Positions 17,075 through 24,764 of a DNA stretch of 64,000 nucleotides are shown here, in pieces. The DNA comes from Shouchella hunanensis. Its GTDB lineage: Bacteria; Bacillota; Bacilli; Bacillales; Bacillaceae_D. The notes under the pieces were generated by a model. It had not been told where the DNA came from and ran no database searches. It saw only the letters and a list, made by a program, of their open reading frames with translations. Each line of letters begins with the position of its first letter. Position 1 is the first letter of the stretch. The stretch spans positions 3,646,001-3,710,000 of the forward strand of contig NZ_CP117834.1 of NCBI RefSeq assembly GCF_028735875.1, read 5' to 3'. A program made the position numbers and the translations under genes.

Positions 17075-18190
17075 TTATTTGTTTCGTGCTTCTGTCATTT
17101 GTTTCCAAACAGAGCCTTTTGCTTCTTCGCCACCTTGAATACGTTCTAACGCCATTTTGACTTGTAGCGCTACTTCAAATTCAGGGTCATCTTCAGCTGC
17201 CTGCAAAGCCGGAATCGCTTCGTCTGTCCCAACTTCATAAAGAAACATAGCAGCACGCCAACGAACAATTTTACTTGAATCTTGTAAAGAAGCTATCATA
17301 GCTGGAATCCCTTTTTCTGAACCAATATCAGACATACAATCCCCAGCTGTACGTCGTACCGTTACAGAAGGATCGTTTAACGCTTGTTCAAGAAGAGGTA
17401 GTACACTTTCTGTTTCGATCATCCCTAAATACATTGTTGCTAGTCGACGAATTGACGCCTTTTCATCTTGTAAAGCAAGCTCTAATACAGGAAGATCCTT
17501 TTCTTTGGGATCCATTTGTTCTAGAGATGCGTATCGGTTACGCCAATCTGGATCTTCAAGCATGTCTTTTGTTACTTCTTTAAAACGTGCAGCAAACGCT
17601 TCTGCGGCTTCTTTTTCTCCTTGGGCAAGCTTCACTAAGCTATCTAATCGAGTTTCTGAATAAGCCGCTTCTAACTCCGCTGTTACTTCATCAGCCACCT
17701 GCTCTAGCTCACCATAACGAGGCGCTTGGTCGTCCCATTTCCGCTCAAGCACGACGTTATCCCCTTCTTGTTCAGCATTTCCAATCGCTTGCACAAAGCG
17801 TTCAGGTAACGCTCTTCTTACTTCTCTTTCATCGTCCGTTACTTTTACTTGCATAGGAATTCCTTTAAACATCTGTACTTGAACACGGACTTCACCAAAG
17901 CCTTCTTGAACAGCCGCTTCTTGATTGTGATCTGAGGCTTCGCCAAATAACGCTCGAATTTCTGGTAAGACCACTTTCCAATCTGCTTTTGGAAGCCGAT
18001 CAACGGCTAAAAAATCACCAACATGAAAAACGGCTTTTATGCCTTCTACAGCTAGTATAGCTTGAATAAATGACGGTGCTTGATCTTTATTTTTCTCGCT
18101 ATACGTGGTGCTAGCTCCGTCATGCGCTTCACTTAAATTTAATTTCATCGTATTTGGACTAGGTGTCGGTTCAATGGAACGAATATGCAT
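17075..18190 (-). CDS. HEAT-repeat protein with Nfu-N-like domain (YpgR/CvfC type)
   Basis: This 371-residue protein has two parts. Residues 1-90 resemble the N-terminal domain of NifU/Nfu scaffold proteins (SIEPTPSPNTMKLNL, then VEGIKAVFHVGDFLAV). Residues 200-355 are HEAT-like repeats (DLPVLELALQDEKASIRRLA; ESVLPLLEQALNDPSVTVRR; KGIPAMIASLQDSSKIVRW). The same arrangement is found in B. subtilis YpgR and S. aureus conserved virulence factor C. No Fe-S cysteines are visible, so a scaffold role is not shown. GGAGG precedes the ATG by about 10 nt. Confidence 0.8.
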   Translation of the reverse strand: MHIRSIEPTPSPNTMKLNLSEAHDGASTTYSEKNKDQAPSFIQAILAVEGIKAVFHVGDFLAVDRLPKADWKVVLPEIRALFGEASDHNQEAAVQEGFGEVRVQVQMFKGIPMQVKVTDDEREVRRALPERFVQAIGNAEQEGDNVVLERKWDDQAPRYGELEQVADEVTAELEAAYSETRLDSLVKLAQGEKEAAEAFAARFKEVTKDMLEDPDWRNRYASLEQMDPKEKDLPVLELALQDEKASIRRLATMYLGMIETESVLPLLEQALNDPSVTVRRTAGDCMSDIGSEKGIPAMIASLQDSSKIVRWRAAMFLYEVGTDEAIPALQAAEDDPEFEVALQVKMALERIQGGEEAKGSVWKQMTEARNK

Positions 18191-18336
18191 ACGTACGTTT
18201 CCTCCTTGAGGCTTTATTCTCAGCTAAATTTTAACATGACTACTGTGCCTTTACCAGTCGAACGCCTCTCTCTATCATTCTAGTTCCCTAACTACTGGTC
18301 CATCTGTTACAATACAAGAAAGGAGGCTTCATAACG

Positions 18337-19062
18337 ATGAGATTTGCTTTTTTATCAGATATCCATGGTAATGCAACAGCTTTGGAAGCGGTTTTAAATG
18401 ACTTGCAAGGACAACAGATTGATCAGATTTACATACTTGGTGACCTTTGTTTTAGAGGTCCTGAACCAAAGCGTGTGCTTGAGCTTGTTCAAGGCTCTGG
18501 AGCAAAAGTTCTAAAAGGCAACGCAGATGAATGGTTAATTCGAGGATTTAAAGACGGAGAAATCCCGAAGGAACGTCTTGAACTGTTTCAAAAAGAGAGA
18601 GACTGGACGTTAAGCCGTTTAGATCAAGAAGATCTTGACTACTTAAAAAACCTTCCAACAGAGTTTCTTATTGACGATGGGCAAGATTTAATCGTTCACG
18701 CCTTTCACGCAACACCAGCTAGTTTATTTGATGCAGTCCCAGTTGATGACTCTGCTAAAATTGAAAATGACATTATGATTCGCGATGAAGCAGATATTTA
18801 CATTTATGGACATACGCATCATCCTTATATTCGGAGTATCCACGGCAAAAATGTTGTTAACACTGGTTCAGTAGGGATGCCTTTCGATGGTCATCCACTC
18901 TCTTCCTATGTCATTATTGATATCGAAGACGGGAATCATTCCATTCAATTAAAACGTGTTCCGTACAACCGAGAGCATGTTGTAGAAATTTATAAGCAAA
19001 GCGGCTATCCGAACATTGAAGAAATGGGTGCCGTTGTCTACTACGCAGTTCAGCCAAAATAA
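18337..19062 (+). CDS. Calcineurin-like metallophosphoesterase (YfcE/MJ0936 type)
   Basis: This 241-residue phosphoesterase has the dinuclear metal motifs: SDIHGN (7-12), GDLCFRGP (near 35), GNADE (near 61), and GHTHHPY (near 153). The family hydrolyses phosphodiesters in the cytoplasm; the substrate cannot be told from sequence. GAAAGGAGG precedes the ATG. It is a single-gene unit between divergent genes, closed by a bidirectional terminator. Confidence 0.85.
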   Translation: MRFAFLSDIHGNATALEAVLNDLQGQQIDQIYILGDLCFRGPEPKRVLELVQGSGAKVLKGNADEWLIRGFKDGEIPKERLELFQKERDWTLSRLDQEDLDYLKNLPTEFLIDDGQDLIVHAFHATPASLFDAVPVDDSAKIENDIMIRDEADIYIYGHTHHPYIRSIHGKNVVNTGSVGMPFDGHPLSSYVIIDIEDGNHSIQLKRVPYNREHVVEIYKQSGYPNIEEMGAVVYYAVQPK

Positions 19063-19068
19063 AACAAG

Positions 19069-19113
19069 AATAGACTTAGCTTTCCTTTTATGGACAAGCT
19101 AAGTCTATTTTTT
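19069..19113. terminator. Bidirectional terminator
   Basis: AATAGACTTAGCTT (19069-19082) pairs perfectly with AAGCTAAGTCTATT (19096-19109), followed by a T-run on the plus strand. It lies between the metallophosphoesterase and the convergent thioredoxin-like gene. Confidence 0.8.
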
Positions 19114-19519
19114 AAACAATGGTTGTTAAACTAGCCATAATGGAGGCCATCGAAGTATTTTCTCCGAACGTATTCGTAACGCGTAGTTCTTTATTTAACA
19201 ATACAGTTGTTGGTACCCCTTCACAGCCAAACTGATCGTAAACAGTTGTTCCTTCATCTTTTAGCACGAGGAACTGGTGATTGTGCTGTTTGAGCCACTC
19301 TTGCAAATCGACTTCACCTTCACGCCCTGTTACATTGATAGTAACAAAACAAAGTTGATTCTCGTCCATCGTTTGATAGAGCGGTCTTTTAGCAGCTAGA
19401 TCTTTATAAGAATCTGGGCACCAAGACGTCCAAAAGGTGAGCATGACTGGACGCCCGTTTGCCTCTTTTTTCAATTCCCAACGATCTCCAGTACGTAATT
19501 CGTTTAATTCGAAATTCAT
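19112..19519 (-). CDS. Thioredoxin-like protein with a CPDS active site
   Basis: This 135-residue thioredoxin-fold protein resembles TlpA/ResA-type proteins (MLTFWTSWCPDS, then the cis-Pro loop GVPTTVLL). The usual second active-site cysteine is Ser37, leaving Cys34 as the only attacking thiol, and there is no signal peptide. It would therefore act as a monothiol redox protein or thiol-binding protein in the cytoplasm. GAGGTG precedes the ATG at 19519; the longer in-frame extension has no ribosome site. It lies behind the bacilliredoxin gene but a terminator separates them. Confidence 0.78.
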   Translation of the reverse strand: MNFELNELRTGDRWELKKEANGRPVMLTFWTSWCPDSYKDLAAKRPLYQTMDENQLCFVTINVTGREGEVDLQEWLKQHNHQFLVLKDEGTTVYDQFGCEGVPTTVLLNKELRVTNTFGENTSMASIMASLTTIV

Positions 19520-19536
19520 AAAAACACCTCTAAGAA

Positions 19537-19564
19537 AAAAACGTTCTCTGTAAAAAGAACGTTT
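19537..19564 (-). terminator. Terminator of the bacilliredoxin gene
   Basis: AAACGTTCT and AGAACGTTT arms (19539-19547, 19556-19564) followed by a T-run on the minus strand. The stop codon of the bacilliredoxin gene overlaps the stem. Confidence 0.7.
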
Positions 19565-19994
19565 AACAATGTTCGTTGTATGCTGTCGCCAAGTTACGAA
19601 TAATGGCTTCAGGTTCTGCTCCTTCGATCTCTTCTCTAGGAATAAAATGAACCACTTCATTTCCTTTTAGCAATGCCATTGAAGGAGATGATGGCGCATA
19701 CTCTGGAAACTTCGAGCGCATCTGCGCTGTCGCGTCCCGGTCTTGACCTGCAAATACGGTAACAAGTTGGTCAGGTGTTCGATCATGTTTTAATGAATAA
19801 ATTGCTGATGGACGTGCAAGTCCTGCCGCACAACCACAAACTGAGTTGATAAACACAAGGGTTGTTCCTTCTGCATCAGCCATAAACGCATCCACTTCAT
19901 CAACTGTTTTTAATTCTTCAAAGCCAGCGTCCGTTAATTCTTTCCGCATCGGTAAAACGACTTGGCGCATATATTCTTCATATGCTGTTGACAT
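19563..19994 (-). CDS. brxA: Bacilliredoxin (BrxA/BrxB family)
   Basis: This 143-residue protein carries the CGC active site (53-55) in NSVCGCAAGLARP, the family signatures TVFAGQDRDATAQMR and SSPSMALLKG, and ends in Cys143. Bacilliredoxins remove bacillithiol from S-bacillithiolated proteins. It matches YphP (BrxA) and YqiW (BrxB) about equally by eye, so the A/B assignment is tentative. The start overlaps the upstream thioredoxin-like gene by 17 nt. bshA and bshB1 for bacillithiol synthesis are in the same window. Confidence 0.9.
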   Translation of the reverse strand: MSTAYEEYMRQVVLPMRKELTDAGFEELKTVDEVDAFMADAEGTTLVFINSVCGCAAGLARPSAIYSLKHDRTPDQLVTVFAGQDRDATAQMRSKFPEYAPSSPSMALLKGNEVVHFIPREEIEGAEPEAIIRNLATAYNEHC

Positions 19995-20307
19995 TAGTAG
20001 TAACCTCCTTTAAATGGTGCTGCAAATCGATAACAGATTTAAATTGATACGATAAGCGCCTATTTCTTCCATCTTTATAATAAATCATCGCTGGTACACT
20101 TTCAATTCGATTGCTCATCGCAAATTCAGGCGCTAGCTGTAGATTAAGTTTTAAAATAGGTTGCGTAAACTCTTGAAGGCTCTCAACAACGTGAAGCATT
20201 TGTTCTGCCACTTGACACGTACCACAAAATGGTGAGGAAACATAAACCCAACCTGTCCAGTTCTGTTGTAGGCGCTTGTTAAGCTCCACAATGGAAGTTT
20301 CAATCAT
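19978..20307 (-). CDS. Thioredoxin-like protein, CGTC active site
   Basis: This 109-residue cytoplasmic thioredoxin-fold protein has an active site CGTC (28-31) in SSPFCGTCQVAEQML and a cis-Pro loop SVPAMIYY. It resembles small YusE/YtpP-type thioredoxins rather than TrxA (WCGPC). It overlaps rnz upstream by 8 nt and the bacilliredoxin gene downstream by 17 nt, so all three are tightly coupled. A role in reducing the bacilliredoxin is a reasonable guess from the coupling. Confidence 0.82.
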   Translation of the reverse strand: MIETSIVELNKRLQQNWTGWVYVSSPFCGTCQVAEQMLHVVESLQEFTQPILKLNLQLAPEFAMSNRIESVPAMIYYKDGRNRRLSYQFKSVIDLQHHLKEVTTNVNSI

Positions 20308-21241
20308 GAGTTGTTAATTCACCTTTCTTAGATAAGTTCAATACAAGCATATCTTCTGCCACAATAACTGAAGAGAATGCAGCCTTAGCCTCCTGAAGAT
20401 AAAACAGTTCATTTTGGGCATAACGTGATGAGATGTGGGTTAAAACAAGGTGTTTTACACCGGCCGAAGTCGCTAACTTTGCCACATCTTCAATAGTTGA
20501 ATGTCCAAAGTCACCTGCATGGGCTTGATGATCGGAAGCAAATGTTGCTTCATGAACAAGTACATCGGCTTCTTTTGCCTGTACACTCACTTCCTCCACA
20601 GGGGCCGTATCTCCACAAATAACGACCGTTCTACCTTTTATCGGTTCCTCAACGTATCGGGAGCCGTCAAGCCACTCTCCATTTTCAAGCTGTACATGCT
20701 CACCCTTTTTAATTGCCGCATACAAAGGTCCAGGGGAGATGCCTTTTTCGCGTAATGCTTCTACATTCAGCTTGCCAGGCTTTGCTTTTTCTTCTATACG
20801 GAAGCCAAAACTTTGAACCGGGTGTTGTAAGGAAAACACCGAAATGGCACAGTCTTCGTGTTCAAATTGACAAGAACCAGCTAATTCAACAATCGTAAAC
20901 GGGTATTTTAAAACCGTATTCGTTGCCGCTAAAGAGTGCTCAATATACGCTTTAATCCCTTTCGGGCCATATATCGTTAATGGAGTCTTCCCACCTTGAA
21001 AAGAACGACTACTTAACAATCCAGGCAATCCATACACGTGATCACCGTGAAGATGGCTTATAAAAATTGTCGAAATTGCCGGTATTGACAATGCTGAGTG
21101 AAGAAATTGGTGCTGTGTTGCTTCTCCACAATCGAATAACCAAACGCCTCTTTTTTGTTCTAAAAACCGTAAAGCAAGTGCACTAACGTTTCGTTTTTTT
21201 GCCGGAACACCTGCCCCTGTTCCTAAAAAATGAAATTCCAT
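20300..21241 (-). CDS. rnz: Ribonuclease Z
   Basis: This 313-residue metallo-beta-lactamase-fold endonuclease trims tRNA 3' ends. The zinc motif HLHGDH is at 63-68, with the PxKxG-like flexible-arm region GPLYAAIKKGE and the downstream HEATF and LTHIS metal ligands. Length is normal. It lies 3 nt after the DJ-1 gene and overlaps the thioredoxin-like gene by 8 nt. Confidence 0.93.
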   Translation of the reverse strand: MEFHFLGTGAGVPAKKRNVSALALRFLEQKRGVWLFDCGEATQHQFLHSALSIPAISTIFISHLHGDHVYGLPGLLSSRSFQGGKTPLTIYGPKGIKAYIEHSLAATNTVLKYPFTIVELAGSCQFEHEDCAISVFSLQHPVQSFGFRIEEKAKPGKLNVEALREKGISPGPLYAAIKKGEHVQLENGEWLDGSRYVEEPIKGRTVVICGDTAPVEEVSVQAKEADVLVHEATFASDHQAHAGDFGHSTIEDVAKLATSAGVKHLVLTHISSRYAQNELFYLQEAKAAFSSVIVAEDMLVLNLSKKGELTTHD

Positions 21242-21244
21242 CGT

Positions 21245-21769
21245 TTACTGTTCCGCCAACTTATCCGCAAATGCTTTAGCATAGGGTGGCAAATCCGGCG
21301 GTCGTCTGCTTGAGATAATATGGCCATCACCGATAACAGCCGTATCGTGCCACGTAGCTCCTGCATTCACCATATCGTCTTTAATGCCTGGAGTGCTTGT
21401 CACATTTCTCCCTTGTAAAATATTAGCAGAGATTAATACCCAGCCAGCATGGCAAATTTGTCCGATTGGCTTTTGATCTTGATCCATTTCCTTGACAATG
21501 GATAGCAACGTTTCATAGCGACGTAACTTGTCTGGTGCCCATCCACCTGGAATCAAGATACCGTCATATTGGGAAGCTTGCACTTCATCAAATGCGTACG
21601 CCGCAGTTGCCGGCACTCCATATTTACCGATATATGTCTTTCCTTTTTCTTGTCCAACAAGATCGACAATGGCGCCTTCTTCTTGTAAGCGGAGAATCGG
21701 ATACCAAAGTTCTAAGTCTTCAAATTCTTCATCTACCGCGGCTATAATCTTCTTTCCTTTTAACCTCAT
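21245..21769 (-). CDS. DJ-1/PfpI family protein
   Basis: This 174-residue protein of the class I glutamine-amidotransferase fold has the nucleophile elbow GQICHAGW with Cys106 and His107, and the acidic residue in AAVDEEFEDLE near the N-terminus, as in PfpI/YfkM-type proteins. Members are described as chaperones, deglycases or proteases; activity here is not known. AGAGGTGA precedes the ATG at 21769; the upstream codons MVRRGDN are rejected on that ground. It lies between ilvA and rnz. Confidence 0.82.
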   Translation of the reverse strand: MRLKGKKIIAAVDEEFEDLELWYPILRLQEEGAIVDLVGQEKGKTYIGKYGVPATAAYAFDEVQASQYDGILIPGGWAPDKLRRYETLLSIVKEMDQDQKPIGQICHAGWVLISANILQGRNVTSTPGIKDDMVNAGATWHDTAVIGDGHIISSRRPPDLPPYAKAFADKLAEQ

Positions 21770-21790
21770 ATTATCACCTCTTCTTACCAT

Positions 21791-23035
21791 TTAAATTAAT
21801 AATGAAAATAGACTTTCATTTTTATTTACTTCTTCGTAACCGAACCCTAGCTCGTCCATTCGCTGAATGAGCCCCTCATAATCTTTATTCGATTTTAATT
21901 CTATACCGATTAACACCGGTCCGCTTGACTTATTATTTTTCTTTGTATATTCAAAACGAGTAATATCGTCTTCAGGTCCAAGTACATAAAGAATGAATTC
22001 TTTTAATGCTCCGGCTCGTTGAGGAAACTCAATAATAAAGTAATGCTGTAGTCCTTCATATACGAGGGAACGTTCACGTATTTCTTCCATACGGCCAATA
22101 TCGTTATTTCCCCCACTGACTACGCAAACGACAGATTTCCCTTTTATTTTATCAGCATAAAGATCAAGAGCTGCAATTGGCATCGCTCCAGCAGGCTCGG
22201 CAACAATCGCATTTTCATTGTACAGTTTTAGAATCGTCGTACAGATTTTTCCTTCGGGGACTAAAATAATATCATCTAAATACTGTTTACAGATGTTGTA
22301 CGTTTTCTCACCGACACGCTTTACCGCAGCTCCATCTACAAACTTATTAATTTCAGGAAGCTCTACTACACCACCTTGCTTAATCGCTTCCTTCATAGAT
22401 GCGGCGCCAGCTGGCTCACAGCCAATCATTTTTGTGGCTGGACTAATGCTTTTAATATATGTAGAAATGCCACTAATCAATCCGCCACCGCCAATAGATG
22501 AAAAGATATAATCAGGGGTTTCTTCCATATCATTTAATATCTCCAAACCAACCGTTCCTTGCCCAGCAATAATATGGTCTTGATCAAATGGATGAATAAA
22601 CGCCAAATTATGCTCGTCACGGTAACGCATGGCCTCTGCATAGGAATCATCAAACGTATCGCCCGTTAATCGAACATCAACATAATCTCTGCCGAAAAAT
22701 TCTACTTGCGCGACTTTTTGCTTCGGCGTTGTTGACGGCATAAAAATGACACCTTTAATTTTTAATGCTTGGCAAGAATACGCAACACCTTGGGCATGAT
22801 TTCCTGCACTTGCACATACAACACCAGCGTCTAATTCTTCTTTTGAAAGCGAAGAAATTTGGTAATACGCCCCTCGAATTTTAAAGGAACGGACGACTTG
22901 AAGGTCTTCGCGTTTTAAATACACCGTACAGCCGTATCGCTCTGAAAGCACTTGATCCTTTTGCAATGGCGTATGAGTAATAATGTCTTTAAGCATTTGA
23001 TTTGCTCGAATAATATCTTGTAGGGTTGTCGCCAT
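21791..23035 (-). CDS. ilvA: Threonine dehydratase, biosynthetic
   Basis: This 414-residue PLP enzyme makes 2-oxobutyrate from threonine, the first step to isoleucine. The Schiff-base Lys52 lies in RSFKIRGAY, the phosphate loop is SIGGGGLISG near 180, and SGGNND lies near 310. A single shortened ACT-like regulatory domain (about 330-414) follows, as in Bacillus IlvA. The start at 23035 has AAAGGACG about 11 nt upstream; a start nine codons earlier cannot be excluded. Confidence 0.92.
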   Translation of the reverse strand: MATTLQDIIRANQMLKDIITHTPLQKDQVLSERYGCTVYLKREDLQVVRSFKIRGAYYQISSLSKEELDAGVVCASAGNHAQGVAYSCQALKIKGVIFMPSTTPKQKVAQVEFFGRDYVDVRLTGDTFDDSYAEAMRYRDEHNLAFIHPFDQDHIIAGQGTVGLEILNDMEETPDYIFSSIGGGGLISGISTYIKSISPATKMIGCEPAGAASMKEAIKQGGVVELPEINKFVDGAAVKRVGEKTYNICKQYLDDIILVPEGKICTTILKLYNENAIVAEPAGAMPIAALDLYADKIKGKSVVCVVSGGNNDIGRMEEIRERSLVYEGLQHYFIIEFPQRAGALKEFILYVLGPEDDITRFEYTKKNNKSSGPVLIGIELKSNKDYEGLIQRMDELGFGYEEVNKNESLFSLLI

Positions 23036-23135
23036 TCTACTACGTCCTTTCAGCTTAAACATTTACACATAAAATACATCTTATAATGAAATAATCTTAC
23101 CATAGTGTCGTTCAAATAGAAATGGAATAGTGCGC

Positions 23136-23164
23136 TTGCACAAGGAGCCGTCATCTTTTATAAT
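23136..23164 (+). promoter_or_regulatory. Promoter for the 65-residue membrane protein
   Basis: TTGCAC (23136-23141) and a perfect TATAAT (23159-23164) with a 17-nt spacer, 67 nt before the start codon. Confidence 0.6.
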
Positions 23165-23230
23165 AAGAAGTGTGAACGTTTGCACGTCCTATACATAGTT
23201 AAAAACCGTCAATAAAAAGGAGGTTATGTC

Positions 23231-23428
23231 GTGTTCAAAAAAAGCATTGTTGCTCTTATTATGATTGCTATTTTATCTGTTCTTGTCTATGAACCAACTG
23301 CTTTAGCTGCCGCTGCAGAGGCTAGTGAAGGCGATAGTCCGGATACGATGTTACGATGGACGCTAAATATACTGTCTATTGCTACTCTAGGATTTTTATC
23401 GTATTTAATTATTTTTGACCGTAATTAA
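23231..23428 (+). CDS. Small secreted/membrane protein, function unknown
   Basis: This 65-residue protein starts at GTG with AAAGGAGG 8 nt upstream. It has a signal-like N-terminal hydrophobic segment (about 5-30, ending near ALA-AAAEA), a short polar stretch, then a second membrane helix (about 43-61) and a basic end. It has its own promoter and a perfect terminator. No family recognised. Confidence 0.75.
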   Translation: MFKKSIVALIMIAILSVLVYEPTALAAAAEASEGDSPDTMLRWTLNILSIATLGFLSYLIIFDRN

Positions 23429-23458
23429 TCCAATTAAGCGATCTTAATTGGATTTTTT
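23429..23458 (+). terminator. Terminator of the 65-residue gene
   Basis: TCCAATTAAG and CTTAATTGGA form a 10-bp stem with a CGAT loop, followed by six T. Confidence 0.88.
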
Positions 23459-23465
23459 AGCGCAA

Positions 23466-23503
23466 AAAACCATCCGACTAACGATCGTTAGTCGGATGGT
23501 TTT
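23466..23503 (-). terminator. 38-bp perfect palindrome ending yppE
   Basis: The palindrome is centred on CGATCG at 23482-23487 and is perfect over 19 bp on each side. It continues into a T-run on the minus strand. The last three codons of the yppE-like gene are inside it. It sits back to back with the preceding plus-strand terminator. Confidence 0.82.
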
Positions 23504-23871
23504 GTTGTCTGCGCTAGCTTAATTTCTTCTAAAACCGTATCCAGCACAAACGTAACAGATTTAAACGTCTCTCGTTGTCTTCTCATGCCAGAGGATGGAT
23601 AAAAAGACTTTATAGCGACAACATCTAAGTTTTCAACAGTTTGTTCAACTTGGCTCACATGGACAAGCTTTGTATAATGCTGCATAAGAAACGGCTTCAC
23701 TAAGCTCGCCCATTCTTGTGCCAGCGGCTGCACTTGATCAGCAAAGGGCTTTACTTTCCCATAAAAATCAACTTCATAATTAGAATCCTTTTTTACAACG
23801 TTTATATAAAACGCTTCTGCCTCTTTCGTAAGCGCACGTAGCGCTTCTGTGGTCTGTTTTAACCTATCCAT
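23488..23871 (-). CDS. yppE: YppE-like protein (DUF1798)
   Basis: This 127-residue helical cytoplasmic protein is similar in layout to B. subtilis YppE: DFYGKVKPFADQV, then AQEWASLVKPFL, and a C-terminal FKSVTFVLDTVLEEIK. No enzymatic motif is visible. The ATG at 23871 has GAGGTG 8 nt upstream; a GTG three codons earlier overlaps that ribosome site. Its position close to sspM, yppC, recU and ponA matches the B. subtilis order. Confidence 0.75.
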   Translation of the reverse strand: MDRLKQTTEALRALTKEAEAFYINVVKKDSNYEVDFYGKVKPFADQVQPLAQEWASLVKPFLMQHYTKLVHVSQVEQTVENLDVVAIKSFYPSSGMRRQRETFKSVTFVLDTVLEEIKLAQTTKPSD

Positions 23872-23913
23872 TCGTAACACCTCGACTGTTAGTGTAGCAA
23901 GGAATAACGAATT

Positions 23914-24438
23914 TTAAAAGCTAAAAAAAGACAAAATGGCTTTCCATGTCCGATGGGGATAGCGCCTTGGCTCTTTATACGACCTACCAGTATCATCGTT
24001 CTCTTGTTGATAGCGCTCTTCCATTTGTATTAAGCGATTTTCAAGCCGATCCAATACTTTCATCATATCGTCTAGTTCTGAGCGATGCTTTAAAAGCTGA
24101 TAGCTAACAACATCATCTGCTTTCGTCTCTAATCGTTGCTCTAGAACGTGAACTTGTTGGTACATTTGCTCTAATTTTGCATCATATTGCTTTTTTGGAA
24201 CCGATGGGATACGCTTTTCTTTCTCTTGCTTAGAATCAAGTGAAATGTCTTTTAACTTCTTCCCTGCTCGTAATTGTTCCTGTATGGCGCGAAATAATGG
24301 TAAATGTTCATCTGTATATAAGAAATGTCCCTGTTCATTCACATCGCACGAAATTTTAAAGAACTTTGTCCAGCGTTGAATGGTCGTTGGATTGACGCCT
24401 AGCTCCATTGATACTTCCTTTGTTTTATAGCTCGCCAT
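23914..24438 (-). CDS. racA: RacA-like MerR-type DNA-binding protein
   Basis: This 174-residue protein has an N-terminal MerR-like helix-turn-helix (YKTKEVSMELGVNPTTIQRW, then GHFLYTDEHLPLF, about 1-65). A basic linker and a coiled coil follow (about 85-150), and the C-terminus is basic-aromatic (KAILSFFSF) and could touch the membrane. This order is that of RacA, which anchors the chromosome origin at the cell pole during sporulation. The assignment rests on architecture; another MerR-coiled-coil protein is possible. The ATG at 24438 follows GAGGAG by about 11 nt. Confidence 0.65.
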   Translation of the reverse strand: MASYKTKEVSMELGVNPTTIQRWTKFFKISCDVNEQGHFLYTDEHLPLFRAIQEQLRAGKKLKDISLDSKQEKEKRIPSVPKKQYDAKLEQMYQQVHVLEQRLETKADDVVSYQLLKHRSELDDMMKVLDRLENRLIQMEERYQQENDDTGRSYKEPRRYPHRTWKAILSFFSF

Positions 24439-24572
24439 GTTCGGTTCACTCCTCAACATATTATCGTTGCTATACACATTCTCTCTTCACTTTGTTATTC
24501 CTACAAGGCTGACAAAACTAGTTTTCATTCAACAAAGATTGTAGGAATCCGTTTTATCCGCATTTATTCGAC

Positions 24573-24602
24573 GGATAATTTGCGATTTGTTGCCTCATAC
24601 TG
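24573..24602 (+). promoter_or_regulatory. Possible forespore SigG-type promoter for sspM
   Basis: GGATA (24573-24577) and CATACTG (24596-24602) are 18 nt apart, each one base from the SigG pattern (gHATR, 18 nt, CATwhTA). The site lies about 20 nt before the sspM start, and sspM genes are forespore-expressed. Confidence 0.35.
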
Positions 24603-24622
24603 TTGCTAAGGGGGTGATTTTG

Positions 24623-24733
24623 TTGAAAGAGAAAAAACAACGACAAAAAGAATCAAAGAAAACAACGAAAAGAGAGCATACTACTTCGGAATTAGACAAA
24701 AAACTTGGTGGTCCAAATCGACCAGCGGAATAA
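24623..24733 (+). CDS. sspM: Small acid-soluble spore protein SspM
   Basis: This 36-residue protein starts at TTG with GGGGGTG 6 nt upstream (a second TTG lies one codon earlier). It is Lys/Arg-rich and ends ELDKKLGGPNRPAE, matching the DKKLGGPNRP ending of B. subtilis SspM. It is a minor component of the dormant spore core with unknown function. Its place between yppC and yppE also matches B. subtilis. A terminator follows directly. Confidence 0.88.
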   Translation: MKEKKQRQKESKKTTKREHTTSELDKKLGGPNRPAE

Positions 24734-24737
24734 ATAA

Positions 24738-24764
24738 AAAAAGCTGTTTCACACAGCTTTTTTT
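24738..24764. terminator. Bidirectional terminator
   Basis: AAAGCTGT and ACAGCTTT arms with loop TTCAC and A/T runs on both sides, between sspM and the convergent yppC gene. Confidence 0.85.

Noticed and set aside
18191-18336. Promoter for the metallophosphoesterase at a TACAAT box
   Set aside because: No -35 box at an acceptable distance was found.
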